From positions 1 to 59,750 of the forward strand of contig JAVBNA010000023.1 in the NCBI GenBank assembly GCA_031551875.1: 59,750 nt of DNA, written 5' to 3'. The stretch's first letter is position 1; every line of letters starts with the position of its first letter. Shown here piece after piece: positions 23,377 to 32,528 of the stretch. The translations under genes were made by a program, and so were the position numbers. This DNA comes from JAVBNA01 sp031551875 (GTDB lineage Bacteria; Bacillota; Clostridia; Oscillospirales; Acutalibacteraceae). The notes under the pieces were generated by a model. That model was given only the letters and a program-made list of their open reading frames with translations, had not been told where the DNA came from and searched no databases.

Positions 23377-25977
23377 TCACCCCAATATCTGCTTAAAGAA
23401 CGCCTCCCTGGGCAGCGGCTCGCTGAAATAGAAGCCCTGGAGGGTGTTCGCGCCGTTTCGCTGGCAGTAGTCCAGCTGTTCAGCGGTTTCCACGCCCTCG
23501 ACGCACACCTGACGGTTCATGGAGTGCCCCAGGTCGGTGATCAGGCGGATGAAGGAGCTGGAATAGGGATCGCTGGTCACGTCGCGGATGAAACCGCGAT
23601 CGATTTTGATCACATCGATGGGCAGTTGCCGGAGGTTGTTAAGAGAGGAATACCCCGTGCCGAAGTCGTCCATCGCGATCTGCACTCCCATGGTGCGCAG
23701 CTCATTGCAGATGATGGTCATGCGGCTGATGTCGTCCACCGCGATTCCCTCGGTCACCTCAAGCAGGATGTTGCGCTTTTCCACGCCGGTTTCATTTAAA
23801 ATCGCGTCAATTCGGCTCAATATGTCCTGCTGCTGAAACTGCCGGATGGAAACGTTGACGCTCATCTGGAAGTCGGGGTGATCGTTCTCGTTGATCTCCC
23901 TGCACACCGACGACGCCTCCCGCAGAACAAACTCGCCCAGCGGGACAATCAGCCCCAGATATTCCGACAGGGGGATAAACTGGCTGGGCATAATCAAATC
24001 CCCGTCGGCGTTGTGCCAGCGGATGAGCGCCTCGGCGGCGACAATCATGGAGGTCTCGGTGTCAATGACGGGCTGGTAATACACCTCGAAGCCGCGGAAG
24101 TTGTCCTGGATCGCGTCGCGGATCATTTGCTCCATCTCCACGCGCTCAATCGAGCCCGCGCCCATCTGGTCGGTATAGAAAGCGAAGCTGTTTTTGCCCG
24201 TCTTTTTAGCCTGGTACATGGCGACGTCGGCATTTTTGATGATCTCTTTGACGCCGCAGCCCCCGTCGGGATACTGCACAATGCCCACGCTGACCGTACA
24301 GTAGAACTGCCTGTCCTTGGTTTTCCACGGCATACGGGCGCGGTTGATGAGCGTGTCCACCATTTTCAGGATGTCGTTTTTATATCCGTGGTTGACCAGC
24401 AGCACAAATTCATCCCCGCCGAAGCGGTAGACCTGATAGACGCCGGGCAGTCCAGAACGCAGGAACTTTGCAAATTCGATCAGAATCGCGTCGCCGTAGT
24501 CGTGCCCGTAGCCGTCGTTGACAATCTTAAAGTCGTCCATGTCGATGAACACCACATGGCCGATTTCGTCCCGTTCCCGCGCGTCCTGAATGGCGCTGTA
24601 CAGGTCATTGTCACAGCGGTACCGGTTGGGCAGGCCGGTCAAATGGTCGATAAAAGCCAGCTTCTTGATGTTGTCCTCATAGAGCTTTTTCTCGGTGATT
24701 TTTTGGGTGCTGAACAGGCGCATGGGGCGGCCGTCGATCCAGTCGACCGGGCTGGAATACATGCCGTACCACTCGCCACCCCGCGGCATGTACACCTCCA
24801 TGAAATACTGTTCGTTGCTCTCCTCCATCTTTTTGATGCACTGTAGGCAGCTGTCAGTTTTGCTCCCGTTGACCACCTTCCAGCATTCCAATCCTTCATA
24901 ATCATCGCCGAACTCCTCCTTGAACGCCTTGTTGGCAAAGGCCAGACAGTGCGTTTTGGGGTCAGACACATAGATAAAGGAATTGATGTTGTCGAGCACT
25001 GTTTCGCACGTTTCCTGTGAAAGCCGCAGCGCGTCCGCGTTCTTTTTGCGCATGACCGCCGTGGACACAAGCTTGGATATGTTTTTGAGGAAGCCGAGCG
25101 TGTCTTCCTCCCAAAAGCGTTCTTTCACGCACTCGTCAAAGCAGATAAAGCCGTACCGGTCGTCGCCGTAGTACACGGAGAAAATTCCGGCGGCAATGAC
25201 GCCCTCATTCTTAAATTCCTTTTCCGATTTTTCTGGAATTCCTCCGTAATTGACGGCGCGCACGCCCGACCTGACCAGGTCGGCCTCCACCTCGGGGATA
25301 TCCTTTTTATAGTTGAGAACAAAGTCTCCGCCGTTTTGCTCCTGCATGGAGGAAATCCCCTCGTTGCACCACTCATAGATCGCTTTACAGGTCGAATGGT
25401 CGGCGCTGTCCTCAAACAGGATCACCCGGCTGATGTCGAGATAGGTTCCTGTCCGGTCGAGAATGATCTTGAACGCCTCGTCGGGGTCGGAGACATGAAG
25501 ACCGGTCAATATGTCGTTGAGCACCGCCTGCTGACGGTAGTTATCCTCAATTTTATCGAGGCTTCTCTTGGTTTCGGTGTAGTCAGAGATGACACAGTCG
25601 GAATAGAGCAACCTACCCTGATCATCATAGCTGCTGGTCGTCAGGTCGGCCACCCATATGTATTCGCCCTGCGCGGTGCGGATGCGGTAATGGGTCGTAT
25701 AGCGGTGAGCACGCTGCCTCTCATACCGGCCAAGCTCCTCACACAGCGATCCCAGGTCGTCCGGATGGATGACCTCTCTCCAGCTGATTGTTCCCTTTAA
25801 GAAATCTTCCCGGTCATATCCATAAGCCGAGATGTTTTTGGAAATAAACTTGATCGCCCAAAACCCGTTTTTCCCTTCCACGCGCATGGCTATGGACGGG
25901 CTGTGCTCAATAATCGATTCCATGACGCCGTCCTCGTGGCGCCGGTTCTGGTAGTGAAGGTTATGCATTTCGCTCAC
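23377..25977 (-). CDS. PAS-GAF-PAS-GGDEF-EAL cyclic-di-GMP enzyme
   Basis: 866 residues, GTG start with GGAGGGG upstream, no membrane helix. Order: PAS (about 15-135, with the WREVIHPDD and ITEKK-type joints), GAF-like (about 150-310), second PAS with a CLQCIKK cysteine pair (about 320-430), GGDEF (about 440-600), EAL (about 615-860). GGDEF is intact (YRFGGDEFVLLV). EAL keeps AAEALIRWHN, the Asn in SVNVSIRQF, EVTEG, DDFGTGYSSL and CVEGVETAEQ, so both synthesis and breakdown of c-di-GMP are possible. The cytoplasmic sensor input is unknown. Confidence 0.92.
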   Translation of the reverse strand: MSEMHNLHYQNRRHEDGVMESIIEHSPSIAMRVEGKNGFWAIKFISKNISAYGYDREDFLKGTISWREVIHPDDLGSLCEELGRYERQRAHRYTTHYRIRTAQGEYIWVADLTTSSYDDQGRLLYSDCVISDYTETKRSLDKIEDNYRQQAVLNDILTGLHVSDPDEAFKIILDRTGTYLDISRVILFEDSADHSTCKAIYEWCNEGISSMQEQNGGDFVLNYKKDIPEVEADLVRSGVRAVNYGGIPEKSEKEFKNEGVIAAGIFSVYYGDDRYGFICFDECVKERFWEEDTLGFLKNISKLVSTAVMRKKNADALRLSQETCETVLDNINSFIYVSDPKTHCLAFANKAFKEEFGDDYEGLECWKVVNGSKTDSCLQCIKKMEESNEQYFMEVYMPRGGEWYGMYSSPVDWIDGRPMRLFSTQKITEKKLYEDNIKKLAFIDHLTGLPNRYRCDNDLYSAIQDARERDEIGHVVFIDMDDFKIVNDGYGHDYGDAILIEFAKFLRSGLPGVYQVYRFGGDEFVLLVNHGYKNDILKMVDTLINRARMPWKTKDRQFYCTVSVGIVQYPDGGCGVKEIIKNADVAMYQAKKTGKNSFAFYTDQMGAGSIERVEMEQMIRDAIQDNFRGFEVYYQPVIDTETSMIVAAEALIRWHNADGDLIMPSQFIPLSEYLGLIVPLGEFVLREASSVCREINENDHPDFQMSVNVSIRQFQQQDILSRIDAILNETGVEKRNILLEVTEGIAVDDISRMTIICNELRTMGVQIAMDDFGTGYSSLNNLRQLPIDVIKIDRGFIRDVTSDPYSSSFIRLITDLGHSMNRQVCVEGVETAEQLDYCQRNGANTLQGFYFSEPLPREAFFKQILG

Positions 25978-26128
25978 AGTCGAATCCCCTCCTTGGATGA
26001 TTTAAAATCTGTAATGGTTGGTACATCATGATTGTGTCATTTTCTGGTTTGTCTGCTTAATTATTCTTTTAGTATATCCTACCTGCCGCAAGATGTCCAG
26101 CGGTTGCATCAAAAATTCTGCATATAAA

Positions 26129-26155
26129 CAGCGCGCGAAGATGCTTCGCGCGCTG
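26129..26155. terminator. Hairpin terminator after DUF368 gene
   Basis: CAGCGCGCGAAG pairs with CTTCGCGCGCTG around ATG, ten bases past the stop of the DUF368 gene that ends the aromatic operon. T-run weak. Confidence 0.55.
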
Positions 26156-26164
26156 TCAGACGTT

Positions 26165-27031
26165 TTACTCAGGGGATGGCTCCTCTTCGCTGTTAAATTT
26201 CCTTCCAAGAAACACAAATAACAGCGCCACACAAAGTCCGAGCGCGAACATCAGTACACAACCTGCAATCCCGCCGACGGAGGCGGGAAGGCTGTCGGGC
26301 GCCACAGCGGTCAGGGTGCCGCACATAAAGCCGAACACCATATAATAGGCGAGACCCGGAAATTTCTCAAATACGAACTTAGACAGCTTAGAGAACAGCA
26401 CCATGCCCACGATAAAGCACCCGCCCACCGGCAGGGCCACCGCAAGCATGCCCAAAAGATCTGACGTAAAGGAGGAGGCGATCTTCATTAGATAGTCATA
26501 CACGCCGAACAGCATGAGAATCATGGACACCGACATGCCCGGTGCCATGCTGCACGCACCCGCCACCCCACCCGCCAGGCAGATGTAAAAAAGCGCCGGG
26601 TCGGCCATCGCGCTGCCGCCCCCGCGCGCGAGCAGCCCCACACCGGCCGCAGCAACAAAAGCGCCCGCAATGCCGATCAGATAATGCTTTTTAAAGGGGA
26701 CACGCCGGGCGTTTTTGATAATCTCAGGCAGCCCCCCGGCAATCAGCCCCATAAAGAGGATACGCGCTTGAATTGGGTAGGCAGTGAACAAAAAGTCAAA
26801 CAGCTTGACAAAAATTGCCAGGCTGATAATCGCGCCGATCCCCATGGGAAGCAGGTACATAAAGTTTCGTTTGAACCGCCTGAAGGGGCTTGAGATGATG
26901 TTGATCAAATCGGGGTAAATGCCCATCATAACCGCCATCACGCTGCCGCTGACGCCCGGGGCAATCACGCTCACCCCCAGAAAAAAACCGCACAGCATAC
27001 GGTACAGAAAGTTTTTTATCTTTTGTGCCAT
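26165..27031 (-). CDS. DUF368 family membrane protein (polyprenyl-phosphate translocase type)
   Basis: 288 residues with about eight helices. The DUF368 signature APGVSGSVMAVMMGIYPDLI is at residues 24-43 and a second internal copy, CSMAPGMSVSMILMLFGVYD, lies near 165, reflecting the repeated architecture. DUF368 members have been shown to return undecaprenyl phosphate to the inner face of the membrane (PopT), which recycles the wall lipid carrier. The start has GAGAGGG upstream. It lies 22 bp after the chorismate mutase gene, so it is at the tail of the aromatic operon, an odd partner. Confidence 0.85.
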   Translation of the reverse strand: MAQKIKNFLYRMLCGFFLGVSVIAPGVSGSVMAVMMGIYPDLINIISSPFRRFKRNFMYLLPMGIGAIISLAIFVKLFDFLFTAYPIQARILFMGLIAGGLPEIIKNARRVPFKKHYLIGIAGAFVAAAGVGLLARGGGSAMADPALFYICLAGGVAGACSMAPGMSVSMILMLFGVYDYLMKIASSFTSDLLGMLAVALPVGGCFIVGMVLFSKLSKFVFEKFPGLAYYMVFGFMCGTLTAVAPDSLPASVGGIAGCVLMFALGLCVALLFVFLGRKFNSEEEPSPE

Positions 27032-27052
27032 TTTATGCCCTCTCAGTCTGAT

Positions 27053-27340
27053 TTAGTTTTCGCCGTCCCCCAAGATGCCGGTTTGCACCTCGCGGCTGAT
27101 ACGCATGATTTCGGTAAACAGTGCCCGCACCGCGCCGCCGTCCTCTCCCGCCTGACCGCCCAGCCGCGCAAGCAGCGCACGCTCGCGTTCGGGATGGAAG
27201 ACCGGCTGTGCCGTGCGCTTCTTGACCTCGGCCACCTCCCGCACACACTGAAGGCGCGCGCGGAAAAGAACGAGCATCTGTGTGTCAATGCTGTCAATGT
27301 CGGCGCGGATCTCGGGCAGGCCGCGTTCAATTTCACTCAT
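27053..27340 (-). CDS. Chorismate mutase, AroQ type
   Basis: 95 residues of the all-helical AroQ fold: LPEIRADIDSIDTQMLVLFR, then ARLQCVREVAEVKKR (Arg and Lys of the active site), then FHPERERALLARL and FTEIMRISREVQ. It turns chorismate into prephenate, the branch to Phe and Tyr, feeding the tyrA product four genes upstream. ATG 27338-27340 overlaps the aroC stop by one base (TGATG), so it is translationally coupled. A TTG one codon earlier is also possible. No prephenate dehydratase is fused. Confidence 0.9.
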   Translation of the reverse strand: MSEIERGLPEIRADIDSIDTQMLVLFRARLQCVREVAEVKKRTAQPVFHPERERALLARLGGQAGEDGGAVRALFTEIMRISREVQTGILGDGEN

Positions 27341-28425
27341 CAAAATCCCTCCCCCATCAGGTCGAGAAGCCCCACCGCCACCGCCGCTTCCACAACCGGT
27401 ACGGCGCGGGGCACGATACAGGGGTCGTGCCGCCCTTGAATGACAAGCTCGGTCTGCGCCCCCGTTTCGAGATCGAGCGTGCTCTGCGCGCGCCCGATGG
27501 ACGGGGTGGGCTTGAAGGCCGCCCGCACAATCAGCGGCATACCCGAGGTGATGCCGCCCAGAATGCCGCCGTGATGGTTGGAGGCGGTTTGTACGCCGCC
27601 CTGCGCGCCGCGCATGAAGGCATCGTTGTGTGTGCTGCCGCGCTGTGCCGCCGCACCGAAGCCTTCGCCGAATTCCACGCCCCTGACGGCGGGAATCCCA
27701 AAAATCAGCGCCGCGAGCACGTTCTCCACGCCGCCGAACATCGGGCTGCCCAGCCCGGCGGGCAACCCAACCGCCGCGACCTCGACAATGCCGCCCACGC
27801 TGTCGCGCACCGCGCGCTCTGCGGCAATGCTCTCCCGCATGGCCTCCTCCGCCTCGTTCGAGAGCACGGGGAAGCTGCGTTCACTGAGCGCCCGCAGCGT
27901 CTCGGCGGACACCGCCTGCGGGTCGAGCGGCCGGTCATACACACCGCCCGCGGCGTACACGTGCCCGCCTATGGTCACGCCCCGCCGGGCGAGGATCTGA
28001 CGGCACACCGCCCCCGCAAAGACGAGGGGCGCGGTCAGCCGTCCCGAAAAATGCCCGCCGCCGCGCGGATCGTGGCAGCCACCATAGCGCACTGCGCCGG
28101 TGTAGTCGGCATGCCCCGGGCGGGGGACGCGGGCAAAGTCCGTGTAATCGCCCGAGCGGGTGTTCGTGTTGCGGATCATGGCGCACAGCGGCGCGCCGGA
28201 GGTTTTGCCCTGCCACAGTCCCGAGAGCACCTCGGGCGTGTCGGGCTCACTGCGCGGGGTCGCGGATGGATCGCGGCCGGGGGCGCGCCGCGCCATCTGG
28301 CGCATGACGCTCTCCATGTCGACCTCTTCCCCCGCGGGCAGGCCTCCGATTACGACGCCGATCGCCTCGCCGTGGCTTTCGCCGAACAGCGACAGGCGTA
28401 TGTTTTTCCCGATGTCAGAGGACAT
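27340..28425 (-). CDS. aroC: Chorismate synthase
   Basis: 361 residues. It makes chorismate from EPSP with reduced FMN. Seen: LFGESHGEAIGVVIGGLPAG (signature 1), RPGHADYTG then GGGHFSGRLTAPLV, and SNHHGGILGGITSG with RHDPCIVPRAVPV near the end. ATG 28423-28425 is chosen for GGGAGGGA upstream; a longer reading would reach deep into aroA. The start overlaps the aroA end by 11 bp. Confidence 0.95.
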   Translation of the reverse strand: MSSDIGKNIRLSLFGESHGEAIGVVIGGLPAGEEVDMESVMRQMARRAPGRDPSATPRSEPDTPEVLSGLWQGKTSGAPLCAMIRNTNTRSGDYTDFARVPRPGHADYTGAVRYGGCHDPRGGGHFSGRLTAPLVFAGAVCRQILARRGVTIGGHVYAAGGVYDRPLDPQAVSAETLRALSERSFPVLSNEAEEAMRESIAAERAVRDSVGGIVEVAAVGLPAGLGSPMFGGVENVLAALIFGIPAVRGVEFGEGFGAAAQRGSTHNDAFMRGAQGGVQTASNHHGGILGGITSGMPLIVRAAFKPTPSIGRAQSTLDLETGAQTELVIQGRHDPCIVPRAVPVVEAAVAVGLLDLMGEGF

Positions 28426-29677
28426 GGCTTTTCCCTCCCAGCGCGTTGTAGTCGTAAAAAAATTCCGGATATGATTTCTCAATGCTGTGCGCGTCGGTCA
28501 CGGTCACCCGACCCTCCGCCCGCAGCGCGGCCACCGCCATCGCCATCACGATGCGGTGGTCGTTATATCCAAGCGTATCGCCGCCGCGCAGAATCGGACT
28601 CCCGGTGATGAGTAGCGCGTCGGGGCGCTCCTCCGCCGATACGCCAAGTCGCTTCAGATTCTCCGCCAGCGCCGACAGCCGGTCGCTCTCCTTGAGCCGC
28701 AGCCGCGCCGCACCGGTCAGCGCCGTCTGCCCCTGTGCGCAGGCGGCCGCCGCCGCGAGCGGCGGCGCGAGGTCGGGGACGTCGCTCAAATCGATGTGCA
28801 TGCTGCGCAGCGCGCCCGGCGACACGTGTAGCCGCGCCCCCTCCCAGGAAATCCGGGCGCCGAACGCGCGGAACAGCTTCTCCGCTGTCCGGTCGCCTTG
28901 GGCGCTGTCGGGGCGAAGGCCGTCCAGGATCAGGTCGCTGCCCAGCGCCCCCGCCGCAAGATAGAAAGCCGCCTGTGACCAGTCGCCCTCCACGGCATAG
29001 CGCCCGGGGTTATATTCCTGCCCGCCCGGCACACGGTAGCCGGAGGGCGTTTTCTCCACGGTGACGCCGAACTGCGCGAGGACAGACAGCGTGATATCCA
29101 CGTAACCCGCCGACTGTAACGGCGAGGTCAGCACAATTTCGCTGTCGCCGTGAAGCGTCGGCAGCGAAAGCAGCAGACCGGTTACAAACTGGGAGCTGAC
29201 GTCGCCCGGCAGCGCAAACAATCCCGGCGCAAGTTTCCCGGAAATGGTCATGGGCAGCCCCCCGCCGCTCTGACAGGTCACGCCCGCCCCCGGCAAAATC
29301 TCCGTATAAATCCCCAGCGGCCGCCCGGGCAGCCGCCCCTCGCCGGTAAAGGTGAAGGATTTCCCCGAAAGCGCCGCAATGGGGATCGCAAAGCGCAGGG
29401 TGGAGCCCGATTCCCCGCAGGGGATAACCTGCGCGGTCTTTTCAAACAGCGCCGTCGAGTCGATGGACAGCGCGTCGCCCTCCCACTGCACCTGCGCGCC
29501 CAGCGCGGTCACCGCCTGAATGGTCGCGAGCATGTCGCGCGAGGGAGACACAGGGGCAATCACACTGCGTCCGCGGGCGAGCGCCGCACAGAGAATCATA
29601 CGGTGGGCGACGCTTTTGGAGGGAGGAATGCGCACCGCGCCCGACAGGCGGGCGGGATACAGGGTTACAACACTCAT
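28415..29677 (-). CDS. aroA: 3-phosphoshikimate 1-carboxyvinyltransferase (EPSP synthase)
   Basis: 420 residues. It joins PEP and shikimate 3-phosphate. Motifs: IPPSKSVAHRMILCAAL (shikimate-phosphate site), CGESGSTLRFAIPIAAL, PGDVSSQFVTGLLLSLP, DLSDVPDLAPPLAA and LRLKESDRLSALAENL, then DHRIVMAMAVAAL. The GESGSTLRF form, with Ser rather than NAGTA, resembles the class II group that includes glyphosate-tolerant enzymes; this is inference from the motif. It overlaps aroB by 4 bp. Confidence 0.94.
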   Translation of the reverse strand: MSVVTLYPARLSGAVRIPPSKSVAHRMILCAALARGRSVIAPVSPSRDMLATIQAVTALGAQVQWEGDALSIDSTALFEKTAQVIPCGESGSTLRFAIPIAALSGKSFTFTGEGRLPGRPLGIYTEILPGAGVTCQSGGGLPMTISGKLAPGLFALPGDVSSQFVTGLLLSLPTLHGDSEIVLTSPLQSAGYVDITLSVLAQFGVTVEKTPSGYRVPGGQEYNPGRYAVEGDWSQAAFYLAAGALGSDLILDGLRPDSAQGDRTAEKLFRAFGARISWEGARLHVSPGALRSMHIDLSDVPDLAPPLAAAAACAQGQTALTGAARLRLKESDRLSALAENLKRLGVSAEERPDALLITGSPILRGGDTLGYNDHRIVMAMAVAALRAEGRVTVTDAHSIEKSYPEFFYDYNALGGKSHVL

Positions 29678-30744
29678 AGGCGCGCCCCCTTCTGCAAAAG
29701 CGATTCCAGACGCCCGGCGGGCGTCGTGTACACAAACGCCTGCCCGATTTCTGACAGCAGCACCAGCCGCAGGTCGTCTCCGCTGCGCTTTTTGTCGGCA
29801 AGCGCCGCGTCGGCGATCTCGGCAAACGGCGCGGGGTCGCTTGTGGGCAGTCCGTACCGCACAAGCAGACGTTCAATACGATCGGCGGTACCCGGCGCGG
29901 TCAATCCAAGCCCTTCACCCACGCGGGCGATCATCACCATCCCAACGCCCACCGCCTGCCCGTGGCTCAGGCCGGTATAGCCATGCAGCTTTTCGAGCGC
30001 GTGGCCGAGCGTGTGCCCGAAGTTAAGCAGCATACGCACGCCGCTCTCCCGCTCGTCCTCCTCGACAATCCTCCGCTTGCATGCGACGCAGGCAGCAATG
30101 AGTTCCTCCAGAAAGGCTTCGGGACGCTCGCGTTCAAGCCTCTCAAAAAGCGCCTTGTCCTGAATACAGCCGTATTTAATCGCTTCGCCAAGCCCGTCGC
30201 GGAACACGTCGGGCGGAAGGGTATCCAGCGTGTCGGGGGCGATAAGCACAAGGGCGGGCTGATGAAACGCGCCCGCCAGATTCTTGCCGACCGGCAGATT
30301 AACGCCGGTTTTTCCGCCCACCGAGGAGTCAATCTGAGAGAGCAGCGTCGTCGGGATCTGCACAACCGGCACGCCCCGCTGCCACACTGCGGCGGCGAAG
30401 CCCGCCATGTCCCCTGTCACGCCGCCGCCTAAAGCAACCACCGCATCAGAGCGGGTCAGCCCCGCCTGCGCAAAGTCCTCCAGCATAGCTTCTATCGTTT
30501 GGAGCGTCTTATGCGTCTCTCCCGCGGGGAATACGCACAGCGAGGCCGAAAAGCCCCCGGCGTCAAGCGCCTGTAAAAGCGCGTCCGCGTAGAGCGCCCT
30601 GACGTTGGAGTCCACCACAACCATCAGCTTGTGCGCGCGGGGCAGCACCGCCCTGATGCGCCCACCCGCCGACGCAATGAGCCCCCGTCCGATCAGAATG
30701 TCATAGCCGCCTCCCGCGGCGACGCGTATCTGTTTTATGCTCAT
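29674..30744 (-). CDS. aroB: 3-dehydroquinate synthase
   Basis: 356 residues. It converts DAHP to 3-dehydroquinate with NAD and a metal. Motifs: GGGVTGDMAGFAAAVWQRG (NAD binding), PTTLLSQIDSSVGGKTGVN, KNLAGAFHQP, then NFGHTLGHALEKL and LSHGQAVGVGMVM (Zn ligands His). The 4-bp overlaps on both sides (tyrA before, aroA after) mark tight translational coupling. Confidence 0.95.
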   Translation of the reverse strand: MSIKQIRVAAGGGYDILIGRGLIASAGGRIRAVLPRAHKLMVVVDSNVRALYADALLQALDAGGFSASLCVFPAGETHKTLQTIEAMLEDFAQAGLTRSDAVVALGGGVTGDMAGFAAAVWQRGVPVVQIPTTLLSQIDSSVGGKTGVNLPVGKNLAGAFHQPALVLIAPDTLDTLPPDVFRDGLGEAIKYGCIQDKALFERLERERPEAFLEELIAACVACKRRIVEEDERESGVRMLLNFGHTLGHALEKLHGYTGLSHGQAVGVGMVMIARVGEGLGLTAPGTADRIERLLVRYGLPTSDPAPFAEIADAALADKKRSGDDLRLVLLSEIGQAFVYTTPAGRLESLLQKGARL

Positions 30745-31592
30745 GCACCATAGCCCTCCTTGATTTCCCGCCCGCTTTTGAGCTTCTCTGAAAGCCCCTC
30801 GCGATCTCCGCGCGCAATCAGCCCGCGCAGCTCCTGCAAATGAGCTGTAAGCAGGTCAATCTCCTCGCACAGCGGCGCCCGGTTGAGCAAAAACAGCGAC
30901 GACCACATTTCCTCGTTGATGCAGGCGACGCGGCTTACGTCGCGGTAGCTGCCCGCCGAAAAGTCCGCCTGCCGCGTGCAGCGCGGGCTGTGCACATAGG
31001 CGCAGGCCAGCACGTGGGGCAGCTGGGAGGTGAAGGCGATCATGCGGTCGTGCTCCTCCGGGGTGCACCGCACGACGCGGCCGAAGCCAAGGTCTGCGGC
31101 AAGCGCCGCCAGCGCCTCTGCGGCGTCCTGATCCGCCTGCGCAGACGGCGTCATCAAAAAGCTGGCACCCTCAAAAAGCGCGCCGTCGGCATTTTGCAGG
31201 CCGCCGCGTTCCTTGCCCGCCATGGGATGGCTGCCGATAAAGTGAAAGCCGTGCTGCGCCGCGGCCGCTTCCAGCCCGGCACACAGCGGTGTCTTGACGC
31301 CGCAGGCATCGGTGACAAGGGCGCCCTTCTTGAAAAGAGGCGCGTGCTCGGTGATGTAGCGTCCAGCCGCCTCCGGGTAAAGGCAGACCAAAACCAGATC
31401 GGCCTCACTCAGGCGCGCGGGCGTTGCCGCCGCTTCAATAACGCCTGTCCTGAGGGCTGTGTCCTGCACCCCTCCGTCCAAGTCGTACCCCCACACGGTC
31501 ACGTCTGTGCGCGTGCGCAGAGCCTTGGCGTAGGAGCCGCCGATCAGCCCCAGGCCGATCACGGCGGCGGTCTTGATGACAAGCTTGCTCAT
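30741..31592 (-). CDS. tyrA: Prephenate dehydrogenase
   Basis: 283 residues. NAD-dependent oxidation of prephenate to hydroxyphenylpyruvate for tyrosine. An N-terminal Rossmann motif (VIGLGLIGGSYAKAL) and GSHPMAGKERGGLQNA with the catalytic His are present; HDRMIAFTSQLPHVLA and FSAGSYRDVSRVA are typical of the C-terminal dimer part. No ACT domain is fused. Coupled by 4-bp overlap to both neighbours. Confidence 0.93.
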   Translation of the reverse strand: MSKLVIKTAAVIGLGLIGGSYAKALRTRTDVTVWGYDLDGGVQDTALRTGVIEAAATPARLSEADLVLVCLYPEAAGRYITEHAPLFKKGALVTDACGVKTPLCAGLEAAAAQHGFHFIGSHPMAGKERGGLQNADGALFEGASFLMTPSAQADQDAAEALAALAADLGFGRVVRCTPEEHDRMIAFTSQLPHVLACAYVHSPRCTRQADFSAGSYRDVSRVACINEEMWSSLFLLNRAPLCEEIDLLTAHLQELRGLIARGDREGLSEKLKSGREIKEGYGA

Positions 31593-31954
31593 CGCGTCTC
31601 TTCCATCTCCTTCTGCACCTTTTTGGGCAGGGAAGAGAGCAGAATTGCATATGACATGTCCGCCATGCCCCTCAGCACGTCGTCGGGCACATCACTTTCC
31701 AGATAGAGCGAATTCCAGTGCTCCTTGTTCATATAGTACCCCGGCACAATCTTGCCCGGAAACTGCCTGCGCAGCTCCTCGCCGTAGGAGGGCTCACATT
31801 TGAGGGTGACGATGGGCGCGCCCTGCTTGTCTCCCCCCGCCATCGCGAACATCTTACCGTGGAGCATATAGCGAAAGGCGTTCCATTCCGCCTTAAAGTC
31901 CTTTTCGGCACCTTTTTTCCCTTGCAGGTATTCGTCCAGCCACGGATAATTCAT
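31589..31954 (-). CDS. MmcQ/YjbR family protein
   Basis: 121 residues with the MmcQ/YjbR double-wing fold: WNAFRYMLHGKMFAMAGG, then APIVTLKCEPSYGEELRRQF, then IVPGYYMNKEHWNSLYLES. Members resemble DNA-binding proteins, but no role is proven. Its stop overlaps the tyrA start by 4 bp and it follows aroK after 49 bp. It therefore sits inside the aromatic operon, which suggests but does not prove a regulatory link. Confidence 0.88.
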   Translation of the reverse strand: MNYPWLDEYLQGKKGAEKDFKAEWNAFRYMLHGKMFAMAGGDKQGAPIVTLKCEPSYGEELRRQFPGKIVPGYYMNKEHWNSLYLESDVPDDVLRGMADMSYAILLSSLPKKVQKEMEETR

Positions 31955-32003
31955 CGTATCCCGCTCCTTTTCTTTGGTTCTGCGCTTGTAAGCAAACGCA
32001 TAT

Positions 32004-32516
32004 TTATGTGTTACTTGCGGCCGCCTGAACGACCTGCCGCGCCGTCTCCTCGGGCGTCCAATCCGCTGTCACCACAATGTCCGCCGCCCCGAGATAAAGC
32101 GGACGCCGCGCGTCATACAGCGTGCGCATCGCTTCCTCCCTGCCCGGCCCGTTCAGCAGCGGGCGGGTGTCGTCGCCGCGCAGGCGGGCCGCAATGGTCT
32201 CCAGCGAAACGTCAAGAAAGACAATCACACCGTTTATTTTAAGCGCCTCGACATTGCGCGCAAAGGCCAGCGTCCCGCCGCCGGCGGCGATCACCTGCCC
32301 CTGCGATTTTTCAAGCGCCGCACAGGCGTTGTGCTCCCGCTCCCGGAAGCCGTCTTCCCCGAAAGCGTCAAAAATTTCAGCGACCGTTTTCCCCTCGCGT
32401 GCGCAGATGTACGCGTCGAGATCAAGAAAGGGGCGTTCCAGCGCCTGCGCCACAAGCTTGCCGACCGTGGTCTTCCCGCACCCCATAAAGCCGCACAAAA
32501 TCACATTTTTCTGCAT
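32004..32516 (-). CDS. aroK: Shikimate kinase
   Basis: 170 residues. It phosphorylates shikimate with ATP. Walker A is GFMGCGKTTVGKLVA, the shikimate-binding Asp lies in FLDLDAYI, and GGGTLAFARN and RPLLNG with ARRPLY form the lid and adenine region. The start has AAAGGAGAGACGCA upstream, 12 bp after aroE. Confidence 0.95.
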   Translation of the reverse strand: MQKNVILCGFMGCGKTTVGKLVAQALERPFLDLDAYICAREGKTVAEIFDAFGEDGFREREHNACAALEKSQGQVIAAGGGTLAFARNVEALKINGVIVFLDVSLETIAARLRGDDTRPLLNGPGREEAMRTLYDARRPLYLGAADIVVTADWTPEETARQVVQAAASNT

Positions 32517-32528
32517 TGCGTCTCTCCT

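Noticed and set aside
27280..28608. A 442-residue plus-strand ORF opposite aroC
   Set aside because: Arg/His/Pro-rich shadow of the GC-rich aroC gene; aroC has all its motifs on the other strand.
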